Positions 1-8,124 of a stretch of DNA of 64,000 nucleotides are shown piece after piece. The DNA comes from Achromobacter insolitus. GTDB lineage: Bacteria; Pseudomonadota; Gammaproteobacteria; Burkholderiales; Burkholderiaceae_B. How positions within the stretch are numbered: position 1 is the first letter of the stretch; each line of letters begins with the position of its first letter. The notes below the pieces were generated by a model. It had not been told where the DNA came from. It saw only the letters and a list, made by a program, of their open reading frames with translations, and ran no database searches. The stretch lies in NCBI RefSeq assembly GCF_002209555.1, contig NZ_NJIF01000010.1, positions 1-64,000 on the forward strand, written 5' to 3'. The translations under genes were made by a program, and so were the position numbers.

Positions 1-3000
1 GCCGGCCGGGGTGAAGTACACCTTGGGCGTGCTGGACACCTGCACCGTTACGCTGGCGTAGCGGTCGTTCTGGTTGCGGAGGGACGCGGCCGAAATGTCG
101 GCATTGCCGGCCGCCTCGAGGGTGGCGGAGGCGTTCACAAGCGAGGCGGCCTGGCCGATGGCGTGGCCGCTGCCATCCAGCGCACCGCCGATACGCAGGT
201 CGGCATCCGCGTGGATCAGCGCATGGTCGCGGTTGACCAACGACGCCACCCCCAGGTCCAGGTCGGCACGCGAGGCGATGACCGCCCCGCCGCTGCCACC
301 CCCATCCGCGCCGTTGACCAGCGCGCCCGCCTGGATCGACACGGCATCGCCGTAGATGCGGCCGGTATTGTCGACGTGGCCTGCGGTGATGCGGGTCGAG
401 CCGCCGTCGATGAGGCCGGCGTTGGTCAGGCCCTGCGCCACCGCGATGGTGTTCACGCCCGTGGCCAGCAAAGCGCCCGATGCCTGGTTGTTCAGCGAAT
501 CCGCGGTAATGCTCAAGTCGCGGCCGGCACTGACGCGGGCGCGGTTATCCAGGGCCCCGCCGATCACGAGGATCAGGTCGCGGCCACTGGAGATATCCCC
601 GTCCTGGTCCAGGGAGCCCGCGTGTTGCAACCCCAGGTCGCCCGCGGATTGCAGCGATCCGACTCCTTGCAGCGCTTGCACGATGACAGTCAGGGTCCGG
701 TTCGCGTGCAGCTGGCCACGGGAGTTCCTGAGCGTGTCGGCGACGATGCGCGAATCGCCCAGGGAGGCGATCTGGCCGCCGGTGTTGTCCAAGTGGGAGG
801 AGGTCAGGCTCAGGGCTTCAACGGCCCGGATATCCCCCGACCGGTTGTCGATGCGGTCCGCCATGAGGGAGACCACCTTGCCGAGCACGCCTGTCGGCGG
901 CCTGACGGCGTCCGGGATGCTGCGGTTGCCAAGACCGGCGGCGCCTGGGCCGCGGTTGTCGAGGCTGGCCGCGTTCAGGGCCAGCGTGTTGTCGGCCTGG
1001 ATCAGGCCGCCCCGGTTGTCCACCGCGCCGGTGGCGGTGACGGCAAGGTCATGGGCGGCGAGCGTGCCCTCGCGGTTGACGACACCTGCGGTCTGGATGC
1101 GCGCGTCGCCCGCGGCGACGATAACCCCGTCAGTGTTGTTCAACGCCGCGCTCAGATTGATCGCGGCGTCGCCCGTCGACGTGAGTTGGCCGCGCTGGTT
1201 GTGCAGCGTGGCGGCGGTGATGTCCAAGACCCCGCTTTGCACAACGGCGTTGCGGCTGTCCATGTCGCCCGGCGTCGACAGGGCGACCTTCCCTATCGCG
1301 GACAGCTTGCCGTCCGCCAGATTCAATCCACCCGCGGACAGGCTCAGATCCGTGCCGGCAAGGCTGGTGCCACCATGAACGATGGCGTCCGCAGTCAGCG
1401 TGATGCTGCCCGACCGGTTGAGCGCGCCATCGGCGCCCACCCCGGCCACGAACCGGCCCGCGTTGGAAAGTGAGCCCGAGGCGGTGGCGATCAGGTCCTC
1501 GCCTGCCAACACCGAGCCGGCGTTGTCCAGCGCGGATCCGGCCCATAGCTTGGCATGCGTGTCCGCCGAAGCAATACCCGCGTTAAGCAGCGCGCCGCCC
1601 GCGCTCAGATCCAGCGCCGCGCCGGCCTGCAGGCGGCTGTCCGCCGTGACGGCGAGTTTGCCTGCGGCGCTGACGACAAGGTTGCCAGCCTGCGTGGCGG
1701 TGATGCCGCCCAGCGTGGCGTCCGTGCCCGCCTGCAACGTCATGCCTTGTTCGGCGGCAGCCCAGCCGAGCGCGGTCAACGCGCCTGCCGCTTGCGCCGT
1801 CAACGTGCCTGCCGCCTGCAGGTGCGAGGCCGCGCCCAGCGCGATATCGCCGCGCTGCGCGGTGAGCGACAGGTCGTCTTGCAAAGCGACGACCGTGCCG
1901 TCAACCGTGAGTCTGTCGCCCGCAGCCAGCGATTGCGAGCCCCCCGCCAGCAGGCGTCCCGCCGCCTGCAACGCGCCTTGCGCGCTGGCGGTCAGCTTGC
2001 CGCCGGCCTGCGCCGCCCCACCCGGCCCGACCGTCACGTCGCGGCCCGTCAGCGTCAGATTGGCGTGGGTGGCGGCGAAGCCGTCCGTGCGCGTGTCGCG
2101 CGCGGCGTCCAGCAGCATGTCGCCCACCGAACTAAGGACACCCGTTGCGTACAGGTCGCGATCGACGCGGGCAGTGAGCGTGCCCGCGGCTTGCAACTGA
2201 CCGTTCTGCTTGACGATGAAATCGCGTGCGGCCGTGATTGAGGCATTGCCCGTCGCGCGTTCGCCCAGCGCCGCCACGACGCCGCCCAGCAGGACGTCTC
2301 CCCTTGCGGCAAGCGCCAGGCCACCGCCCGCGGCAACGACGCCATCGGAATCCAGGTCTGCGCCTGCGCGGGCACTCAAGCTGTCCGAGGCCTGCAACCT
2401 GCCCGCCGCGCCGACTCGCAGGTTCGCGCCGGCGTCGGCCGTCAGCCCGCCTTCCAGCGCCGTGGCGATGCCGTCAAGGCGAATGTCGCGCCGCGCGCCC
2501 AGGACGATGGGCGAGCCGGCGGTCGCCGTGCCGGTGATGAAGAGGTCGCGGCCCGCCTGGGCCTGCAAGATGCCGCCCGCAGTGCGGGCACCAACTCCGG
2601 CACCCGCGGCGGTGCCCGCGGTGCCCGCGGTACCTGCGGTACCTGCGATGCGCAAGTCCTGGCCCGCGCCCAGCTGCAGCCGCGAGCTGCCTTGCGCGAG
2701 CCCCGCTTCGCCTATGGTCAGGTTCCCTGCCGCGTCCGCGCGAAGGGCGCCGTTGGCGACCGCCTTGCCGTTGGCGTGGAGATTGCGCCGCGCGCGCAGG
2801 TCCGCGTCGGCCGTGGAGGCGAGGACGCCATCCAGAACCAGGTCGCGCCCGGCAGCGAGCGCGACGGCGCCGCCCGCCTGCGCCGTGCCTTGCAGGGTCA
2901 GGTCGCGGCCGCTGTCCAGGCGCAGATTGCCGGCCGCCTGCGCGGCGCCGCGCGGCGCGATGCGCACGTCGCCCGCGGCAGTGAGCTGCAGGTCGCCCGT

Positions 3001-3819
3001 CAGCGCCACCAGATTGCCGCCGATATTCACGCCCACCCCGGCCTCGGTGCCGATCAGGCGCACGCTGTTGGCGTACATGCCGCCCAGCGCCGCGGTGTCC
3101 AGGGCGAGCTCGGGCGCCGCGCCTTGCCCAGCCTGGGCTGAGACATCCCCCGATGCGTAGTCGACCCGCGCCGCGCCCGCGCTTATGTTGAGCCGGTCTG
3201 CCCAGACATCGGCATTGATTTGCAGCGTGCGCGCCAAGAGGTCTACCTGGCTGAGATTGATGCCGTTCAAGCCCGCGCCGTCGACGTGGATCTTGCCCGC
3301 CGCGATATCGAAGCCGATGCCGCCCTCGGCGCCCACCCGGGGCTTGCCCGTGGTCACCGTGGCACGGTCCGCGTTCAGAAAGCCGCAGCCGTTGCACGTG
3401 ATGCCCGCGGGGTTGGCGACGATCACGTTGGCGCGGTTGCCGGCCACTTCCAGCGTGCCCAGCAGTTGCGAAGGATTGGGCGCGGTGACCTGGTTGAGGA
3501 TGGTGCGGGCGCGCTGGTTGCCCAGCATGGGGTTGCCGCCCACCTGGCCGGCCAGTTGCGTCTGGCTGGGCCCGCCGCTGTTGTTGAGCACCGCGCCGGA
3601 CGGGCCGACGTTGAATTGCGTATAACGGTTATTGGAAACACCGCCCGCGGAAGGCGGCGCAATATTGATGACGGGCACGCCGTTGCTGACGCCCACCGAA
3701 GGCTTTGCGCCAGGCACGTTCCTGTCCACCGAAATCGGCAGCGTCTGCGCCAGCACAGGCGACCAGACTTGCGTGAAGACGACGGACCAGATGATCAGCG
3801 AGCGAAGCTTGGACATCAT
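1..3819 (-). CDS. FhaB-like filamentous haemagglutinin, two-partner-secretion exoprotein (N-terminal part)
   Basis: The frame is open from 3819 to the left edge, so codons 1-1273 are present and the C-terminus is missing. It begins with a short 25-residue signal peptide ending in VLAQ. A TPS secretion domain of about 250 residues follows, with typical motifs such as NPSQLLGTLEVAGNRANV and ANPAGITCNGCGF (NPNL/NPNGI type). The rest is Ala/Gly-rich haemagglutinin repeats (AAGRDL, SAGGAL, LDNRGG types) expected to form a right-handed beta-helix. Such proteins cross the outer membrane through an FhaC/TpsB partner, which is not in this window. The signal peptide lacks the long N-terminal extension of classical Bordetella FhaB. 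There are two adjacent ATGs (3819, 3816) and no Shine-Dalgarno sequence directly upstream. The family call is firm; the true length and end domain (adhesin or CDI-type toxin) cannot be seen. Confidence 0.9.
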   Translation of the reverse strand, partial: MMSKLRSLIIWSVVFTQVWSPVLAQTLPISVDRNVPGAKPSVGVSNGVPVINIAPPSAGGVSNNRYTQFNVGPSGAVLNNSGGPSQTQLAGQVGGNPMLGNQRARTILNQVTAPNPSQLLGTLEVAGNRANVIVANPAGITCNGCGFLNADRATVTTGKPRVGAEGGIGFDIAAGKIHVDGAGLNGINLSQVDLLARTLQINADVWADRLNISAGAARVDYASGDVSAQAGQGAAPELALDTAALGGMYANSVRLIGTEAGVGVNIGGNLVALTGDLQLTAAGDVRIAPRGAAQAAGNLRLDSGRDLTLQGTAQAGGAVALAAGRDLVLDGVLASTADADLRARRNLHANGKAVANGALRADAAGNLTIGEAGLAQGSSRLQLGAGQDLRIAGTAGTAGTAGTAAGAGVGARTAGGILQAQAGRDLFITGTATAGSPIVLGARRDIRLDGIATALEGGLTADAGANLRVGAAGRLQASDSLSARAGADLDSDGVVAAGGGLALAARGDVLLGGVVAALGERATGNASITAARDFIVKQNGQLQAAGTLTARVDRDLYATGVLSSVGDMLLDAARDTRTDGFAATHANLTLTGRDVTVGPGGAAQAGGKLTASAQGALQAAGRLLAGGSQSLAAGDRLTVDGTVVALQDDLSLTAQRGDIALGAASHLQAAGTLTAQAAGALTALGWAAAEQGMTLQAGTDATLGGITATQAGNLVVSAAGKLAVTADSRLQAGAALDLSAGGALLNAGIASADTHAKLWAGSALDNAGSVLAGEDLIATASGSLSNAGRFVAGVGADGALNRSGSITLTADAIVHGGTSLAGTDLSLSAGGLNLADGKLSAIGKVALSTPGDMDSRNAVVQSGVLDITAATLHNQRGQLTSTGDAAINLSAALNNTDGVIVAAGDARIQTAGVVNREGTLAAHDLAVTATGAVDNRGGLIQADNTLALNAASLDNRGPGAAGLGNRSIPDAVRPPTGVLGKVVSLMADRIDNRSGDIRAVEALSLTSSHLDNTGGQIASLGDSRIVADTLRNSRGQLHANRTLTVIVQALQGVGSLQSAGDLGLQHAGSLDQDGDISSGRDLILVIGGALDNRARVSAGRDLSITADSLNNQASGALLATGVNTIAVAQGLTNAGLIDGGSTRITAGHVDNTGRIYGDAVSIQAGALVNGADGGGSGGAVIASRADLDLGVASLVNRDHALIHADADLRIGGALDGSGHAIGQAASLVNASATLEAAGNADISAASLRNQNDRYASVTVQVSSTPKVYFTPAG
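2609..2644 (-). repeat. four in-frame 9-bp tandem repeats in the FhaB-like gene
   Basis: Four 9-bp units alternate between gcggtgccc and gcggtacct. They encode a Gly-Thr-Ala tripeptide repeat in the haemagglutinin. The unit length is a multiple of three, so copy-number change would not shift the frame. Confidence 0.8.
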
Positions 3820-4080
3820 GCGTATTGGGGGGAAATGCAGGCGCGCGGCGGCGGCATCAGGGTTCGAACAACGGACCTCCTGTTGTATGTGAGCCGCCGA
3901 AAAGGGGAAATAGGAGGAGTCCGATAAAGGCTTGCGCCCTACCGCATTGCGGGTCGCACCCCGGGGTCATGCCGCTTGCGGGCACATCCCTAAAACCGTG
4001 GAGGGGCGGCCGCCTATCCGTCGTTACCCTCGCGCCTGGGCGAAGGCGCAAAAGCATCATCCAACCCTTGCGCTGGGCGC
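3820..4080. other. upstream region of the exoprotein gene, no convincing gene
   Basis: No protein-coding gene was recognised. On the minus strand an AGGAGG lies at 3873-3878. A 12-codon reading frame (start 3854) ends in a TGA that overlaps the exoprotein ATG (3819). This could couple translation of the exoprotein to a short leader, but it may be chance. The 5' part of the neighbouring transposase relic may extend into this stretch in frameshifted form. Confidence 0.4.
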
Positions 4081-4350
4081 CGAGTCCAAGCCCATCAGTT
4101 CGGGTTCGCGTTCGAAGATAGTCAAAGCGCGGGCGCTGCACGCCTGCAGATCTTGCTGTTGATCCACGCGTTGGCAACGTTCCTGATGTGGCTGGCTGGT
4201 AAGTTGGTCGAGGGACGCAAGCAGAGGCCGGCCTACGAATCCAACAATCGGAAAGATAGGCCGACCATCTCGTTGCTTGCAAACATCACTGGGCTCTGCC
4301 GAAATCGCTGGAGGACGGCGATGAATTCGTGGGGAAACCGCAGAGCCTGA
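4081..4350 (+). pseudogene. C-terminal remnant of an IS4-like DDE transposase
   Basis: The open frame reads FGFAFEDSQS, then a hydrophobic helix (LLLIHALATFLMWLAG), then a basic tail (RKDRPTISLL). I recognise this order from the end of IS4-type transposases, where the helix follows the IEExFRDxKS catalytic segment. That catalytic segment is not in frame. Around 4081-4105 a near-match (ESK then HQFG) is split over two frames, suggesting a frameshift. There is no intact start, no DDE catalytic core and no clear terminal inverted repeat. I call it a decayed insertion-sequence relic; the family is assigned from memory of motifs. Confidence 0.5.
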
Positions 4351-4377
4351 CACCTATTTTGCATCGCTCAGGCGCGA

Positions 4378-4977
4378 TCAGGGTTCGTACTTGGAAATCT
4401 TCGTACCCTCGAGCGACACGCCGGCCATCAGCCCGCCATTGTTCATCACGAAGCCGACAACCGGCTTTTTCGCCGTGTTGCTGTCGATGCGTCCGTTGGC
4501 GCCGACATTGACGATAGCCACGGTGGCATCCGCGCCCACCGTCCAACCGCTGCTGTTGCGGAACTTGTTCAAGGCCTCATCCGTCATGAACAGCAGGACC
4601 ATGGCCTTTGATTGCGCGCCCGCCTGAAAGCCGATCGAACCGGACGTGGTCTGGTAGTAGCCTACAGCCGAGTCGCCCACCCGCAGCACGCCCTTGCCGT
4701 GCTCGGCGCCGACGATGAAGCTCCCACTGAGCACATCGGGGAAAATCAACACGCCCCGGGCGCCAGCGACCAGCTCCTTGGATGAGGGCGCGGCTTGGTA
4801 AAGCTTGCTCAAGGTTGCGCTGGCCGCGCTATCCAATGATTGCCGCGTATCGGTCTTCGCCGGGGCAGACGGCTTGGACGGCGGGGTGGTGGTACAGCCC
4901 GGCAGCAAGAATCCGGCCGCACTGATCGCGATGGCGGCCATACTGGTACGGCGCAGTACAGGAAAAGTATCAAACAT
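4378..4977 (-). CDS. SYLF-domain (Ysc84-like) lipoprotein
   Basis: The protein has 199 residues. It has an N-terminal lipoprotein signal with lipobox LPGC (Cys28), so it should be lipid-anchored in the envelope. Residues about 45-195 match the SYLF/Ysc84 lipid-binding fold: a helical start (SAASATLSKLYQ), GVLIFPDVLSGSFIVG, GVLR, YYQTTSGSIGFQAGAQSK and a C-terminal GLMAGVSLEG. ATG at 4977 is preferred over an in-frame upstream start because AAGGAGAG lies just before it and it starts the signal peptide directly. Bacterial SYLF lipoproteins are abundant in this family and poorly understood; a role in envelope stress or lipid binding is inference. Confidence 0.85.
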   Translation of the reverse strand: MFDTFPVLRRTSMAAIAISAAGFLLPGCTTTPPSKPSAPAKTDTRQSLDSAASATLSKLYQAAPSSKELVAGARGVLIFPDVLSGSFIVGAEHGKGVLRVGDSAVGYYQTTSGSIGFQAGAQSKAMVLLFMTDEALNKFRNSSGWTVGADATVAIVNVGANGRIDSNTAKKPVVGFVMNNGGLMAGVSLEGTKISKYEP

Positions 4978-5112
4978 GGAACTCTCCTTTGGGTGACGTC
5001 CCTCAAATACTGTACCGGCACAATCCTTGATCAACACGGCAGGAATGTGGTGACGCAGGAAAGAAGACTGGCGGCCGTTACAGTATCCCGTAACGGACCT
5101 CTGAAGTGAAGT

Positions 5113-5150
5113 GCCGTGACGGCGTGACGCGTCACGCCGGCCGACACGGC
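5113..5150. promoter_or_regulatory. 20-bp perfect palindrome within a larger inverted repeat
   Basis: Positions 5120-5139 form a perfect palindrome without a loop (CGGCGTGACG and its complement). It is bracketed by a second inverted pair, GCCGTG at 5113-5118 and CACGGC at 5145-5150. It lies between the SYLF lipoprotein gene and the 3' end of the ParB-like gene. The missing loop and absence of a U-tract fit a dimeric protein-binding site better than an intrinsic terminator. It does not resemble canonical parS. Confidence 0.5.
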
Positions 5151-5212
5151 TTTAGCCGAAACGTCACGTTCAGGAAGTTTTAAGGATGAATGATTGCGCA
5201 GGCCCCACGCCG

Positions 5213-6061
5213 TCAATCATCCCCTCCCCCCGCCGCATTGCGCGCCTCGGCCAGGGCCACCGTCAAATGCATCACCTTCTTCTTCAGCTGATCCCTTTCA
5301 TCCGTCAACCGAGTCAGCAGGTCGCGTAACCGCGCCACCTCCGCCGGCAAGTCGGCAATATTCTCAATAGGAATATCCGGCACCGCCTCGCGCGGCGGCG
5401 GGGCTTTGGCCTGGCGGACCTCTCGGGCGGCTTGTTGTAATTCCTTTTTGCCCCCGGCCACCGCCGCGGCCTGGCGTTCCGGTGGCAGTTGCGCCACCGC
5501 CGCGGCGGCGTTGATGGAGATGGCGCCGTCTTTGACCGCGCGCACCAGTTCGGGCGCCGCGGCCTTCTGGATTTTCTCGATCTGCCCCAAGGTGTTGCTG
5601 CTGATGCGGGCGGCCCTGGCCAGGGCCTGGCGGCTCAGCGCCTGGGGCACGGGCGTGGCCGGCAGCGGCGGCGGGTCGCCGGAGTCTTCGTCCCAGGGAG
5701 GATCGTCGGGTGCGGGCGCCGACGCGGTGCGCGCTTGCAGGATTTCTTTTTTACGCAGCGCCAGGACGCCGCGCTGGAAATCCGACACGCTACGCCGGCC
5801 CAGGTGGTTTTCGATCATCCAGAGATGCACGTCCTCCATGGACTTGAACGAGGTGTTCTGGCGGGTTTCGAATGGAATGCCGTGCTTCTGGCACAGGGCG
5901 TAGCGGTTGTGGCCGTCGACCAGCAGGTCTCCCCATAGCACCAGGGCGTCGCGGCAGCCCTCGGCCAGCAGGCTGCGTTCAAGCGCGTCGCGCTCGTCGT
6001 CGGTCAAGGGGTCTATGTAGGCGCGCAGGCCCTCGTCTATCCTGATTTCCATATTGTCCAA
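5213..6061 (-). CDS. ParB/Srx-like N-terminal domain protein
   Basis: The protein has 282 residues. The N-terminal half resembles the ParB/sulfiredoxin fold: LTDDERDALERSLLAEGC, then LVLWGDLLVDGHNRYALCQ with the conserved DGHNRY motif, then a helical NHLGRRSVSDFQRG segment. A Pro-rich acidic linker (about 115-140) precedes a ParB-type helix-turn-helix (SRQALARAARISSNTLGQIEKI). The C-terminus (about 225-275) is a predicted coiled coil. There is no ParA partner here, and chromosomal parAB normally lies near the origin, so this is probably a stand-alone regulator or ParB-related nucleotidase. It starts 16 bp after the LON-domain gene on the same strand and is probably cotranscribed. ATG at 6052 is an alternative start. 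Confidence 0.75.
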   Translation of the reverse strand: MDNMEIRIDEGLRAYIDPLTDDERDALERSLLAEGCRDALVLWGDLLVDGHNRYALCQKHGIPFETRQNTSFKSMEDVHLWMIENHLGRRSVSDFQRGVLALRKKEILQARTASAPAPDDPPWDEDSGDPPPLPATPVPQALSRQALARAARISSNTLGQIEKIQKAAAPELVRAVKDGAISINAAAAVAQLPPERQAAAVAGGKKELQQAAREVRQAKAPPPREAVPDIPIENIADLPAEVARLRDLLTRLTDERDQLKKKVMHLTVALAEARNAAGGGDD

Positions 6062-6077
6062 AATACAGTTGCCCCGG

Positions 6078-6689
6078 CTACGCCAGGCCCTGACCTCGCA
6101 GCACGTCCTGGATCGCCGCCAGCCGCGCCACCGGATCCGTCATGGCCAGCAAGGTGGCTTTGTCGTCGGGCGGCAGCGGCAGCAGTTCGCACCAGCGGTC
6201 GGCTACCCAGCCGCTGTCGTCCAGCCTAAACGGCGGGCCCAGCGGCATTCTTTCGGGGGACACGCCGTCCTGCTGCCATTGGGCCACCAGGCGCCCCAAT
6301 GCGTCGGCGCTAGCCTGCATGGCGGCCGGCACGGGCGCGGGCGGGTCGTCGGCGATGGGCTCGGTCTGGCCCATCCAAAGGCCGTATTTTGCCACCTCGC
6401 TGGAAAGCAGCCGGAAACGGCTGGTGCCGACGCAGCGCAGCTCCAGCAACGCCGGCATGGGCGCGTCCCAGGCGTCGATGCGCGCCATGGTGCCCACCGG
6501 AGCCAGTATTTCCACGCCTTCGGGTGTGCGGACCTCCTGGCCCGACAACAGGCCGACCACGCCGAATTCGCTGCCGTCCGCGATGCAGCGGCGGATCATG
6601 TCCAGGTAGCGCACCTCGAAGATGCGCAGGTGCAGCACGCCTGCGGGGAACAGCGCGTTGGATAGCGGAAACAGCGGGATCAGAGACAT
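6078..6689 (-). CDS. LON peptidase substrate-binding domain protein
   Basis: The 203-residue protein consists only of the N-terminal LON (PUA-like) domain, starting with IPLFPLSNALFPAGVLHLRIFEVRYLDM, with FGVVGLLSGQEV later. There is no AAA+ ATPase or protease domain. Stand-alone LON-N proteins of about 200 residues are common in betaproteobacteria; their biochemical role is not established. GGAGG precedes the ATG at good spacing. It is the first gene of a probable two-gene unit with the ParB-like gene downstream. Confidence 0.85.
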   Translation of the reverse strand: MSLIPLFPLSNALFPAGVLHLRIFEVRYLDMIRRCIADGSEFGVVGLLSGQEVRTPEGVEILAPVGTMARIDAWDAPMPALLELRCVGTSRFRLLSSEVAKYGLWMGQTEPIADDPPAPVPAAMQASADALGRLVAQWQQDGVSPERMPLGPPFRLDDSGWVADRWCELLPLPPDDKATLLAMTDPVARLAAIQDVLRGQGLA

Positions 6690-6698
6690 GGCGGCCTC

Positions 6699-7106
6699 CT
6701 ATTTCACGATGAATGCCTCATCGACGGGCACTTGCATGGCGGTGACCATGGCATTGGTCTGCGCGGCCATGCCGATCACGCCCAGCAGTTCGGCATGCTG
6801 GCCGTCGGTCATGCCCTTGGCACGGGCGGCAGCGGTATGGGAATGGATGCAATAGGTGCAGCCGTTGGCCGTGGACACGGCGATATAGATCATTTCACGG
6901 ACCAGCGGCGAGAGCTCGCCGTCCGCCATCATGACGAGCTTGAGCTGGCCCCACACCCGCTCCAGCTGTGGCGGGTCGTTGGCCAGGGCGCGCCAGAAGT
7001 TGTTGACGAAATCCGACTTGCGCGTGGCCCGGATGTCCTCGAACACGGCCCAGGCTTGCGGGCTTTGGCGGACTTCTTCGTCGGACAGCAGTTTTACGGT
7101 GCTCAT
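6699..7106 (-). CDS. carboxymuconolactone decarboxylase/AhpD-like protein
   Basis: The protein has 135 residues. The CTYCIHSH segment carries the CxxCxxxH redox motif of AhpD-like members of the CMD family, preceded by SPLVREMIYIAVSTANG. These proteins are helical oligomers acting as disulfide reductases or peroxidase partners; the true decarboxylases usually lack the CxxC. ATG at 7106 was chosen because AGGAAAG lies upstream; a longer in-frame extension to 7283 has no support. The gene stands 9 bp from the LON-domain start and may be cotranscribed with it. The partner enzyme is unknown. Confidence 0.85.
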   Translation of the reverse strand: MSTVKLLSDEEVRQSPQAWAVFEDIRATRKSDFVNNFWRALANDPPQLERVWGQLKLVMMADGELSPLVREMIYIAVSTANGCTYCIHSHTAAARAKGMTDGQHAELLGVIGMAAQTNAMVTAMQVPVDEAFIVK

Positions 7107-7212
7107 GCTTCGCTTTCCTGAAAACTCGTTCAATTCGATGAAAAGACATGTCACGCACTCGCCGTATCGCGCGGCGCGGCCATGCCCTATGATGTAGCCC
7201 GGCCAGCGGCGC

Positions 7213-7557
7213 TCAGACGCTGCGGCCGTCGTACGGAATGCGGGGCCAGGCGTTGAGATCCACGTTTTCCAGGCAGCGCACATTCACCGCCGCCGTCTCC
7301 TCGCCTTTGGGCCCCACGCCGAAGCCGAACGGCGCGCAACCGCAATTGGCGCAGAAATGATGTGAAATCACGTGCTTGTTGAACCGGTAGGTCGACATGC
7401 CGCTGGCGGGGGTGGTGATGCGCACGCTGGCGCGGGGCACGAACCACAGCAGATAGCCTTTGCGGCTGCAGTGCGAGCAATTGCATTCCAGGACCTGGGA
7501 CGGTTCGCCTTCGACTTCGAACGCGATGTGTCCGCAATGGCAGCTTCCTTTCAGCAT
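7213..7557 (-). CDS. GFA/CENP-V family zinc protein
   Basis: The protein has 114 residues. It has the cysteine pattern of the GFA family: GSCHCGHIAFEVEG, then CNCSHCSRKG, then a later FCANCGCAPF. Together these build the two zinc sites of the glutathione-dependent formaldehyde-activating enzyme fold. Most members of this size are uncharacterised and not true Gfa, so a formaldehyde role is only possible. The ATG at 7557 follows GAAGGAG-like sequence. Confidence 0.85.
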   Translation of the reverse strand: MLKGSCHCGHIAFEVEGEPSQVLECNCSHCSRKGYLLWFVPRASVRITTPASGMSTYRFNKHVISHHFCANCGCAPFGFGVGPKGEETAAVNVRCLENVDLNAWPRIPYDGRSV

Positions 7558-7649
7558 GGCCGGGCTCCTTCATTAACGTCGGGTCGGGCTTCCATCATAG
7601 AGCGGCGCCGGCCGTCATGGCACCGTCCGTTCAACACTCTGGAGACATC

Positions 7650-8078
7650 ATGCCCCAACTATCCGCCTACCTCAGCTTTGACGGCAATTGCGCCGAGGCC
7701 ATGCGCTTCTACGAGCGCGTGCTGGGCGGGCGGATGGAGGCGATGATCCGCTACGCGGACGCGCCGCCCGACGCCGCCATGCCGGCCCTGTCCGACGAGG
7801 ACGCCGGGCGTATCATGCACGCGCGCCTGGGCCTGGACGAGCAGACGCTGATGGGCAGCGATGCCACCGCCGGCCACCCCTACCCCGGCAAGCAAGGCGT
7901 GGCCCTGTCTTTGGCCTACCCGACCGTTTCGGACGCGCAGCGTGTCTTCGACCTGCTGGCCGACGGCGGCAGCATTACCATGCCGCTGCAAAAAACGTTC
8001 TGGGCCGAGGCCTATGGCGCGCTGATAGACCGCTACGGCACCCGCTGGATGGTCAGCGGCGGACGCCTTTCCCAATAG
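7650..8078 (+). CDS. VOC-superfamily protein, PhnB-like
   Basis: The protein has 142 residues. The start LSAYLSFDGNCAEAMRFYERVLGG is the classic PhnB/3-demethylubiquinone-methyltransferase-like opening of vicinal-oxygen-chelate proteins. WAEAYGALIDRYGTRWMV supplies the second betaalphabetabetabeta module. ATG at 7650 is preceded by GGAG; an upstream in-frame ATG has no ribosome binding site. Substrate unknown. It is divergent from the GFA gene and lies 46 bp upstream of the efflux pump. Confidence 0.85.
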   Translation: MPQLSAYLSFDGNCAEAMRFYERVLGGRMEAMIRYADAPPDAAMPALSDEDAGRIMHARLGLDEQTLMGSDATAGHPYPGKQGVALSLAYPTVSDAQRVFDLLADGGSITMPLQKTFWAEAYGALIDRYGTRWMVSGGRLSQ

Positions 8079-8124
8079 AAGACACGAGGCGGCGACCCCG
8101 CCGCCCTCCACGGAGCGACAACTA

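Noticed and set aside
163..1473. Long plus-strand open frame opposite the exoprotein gene
   Set aside because: It is the exact codon-phase complement of the FhaB-like gene, GC-rich and without domains; a shadow.
3857..4282. 141-codon minus-strand frame upstream of the exoprotein
   Set aside because: It crosses the transposase relic antisense and has no recognisable features.
5120..5139. Palindrome as a chromosomal parS site
   Set aside because: It shares no core with TGTTTCACGTGAAACA, and no parA or origin genes are nearby.
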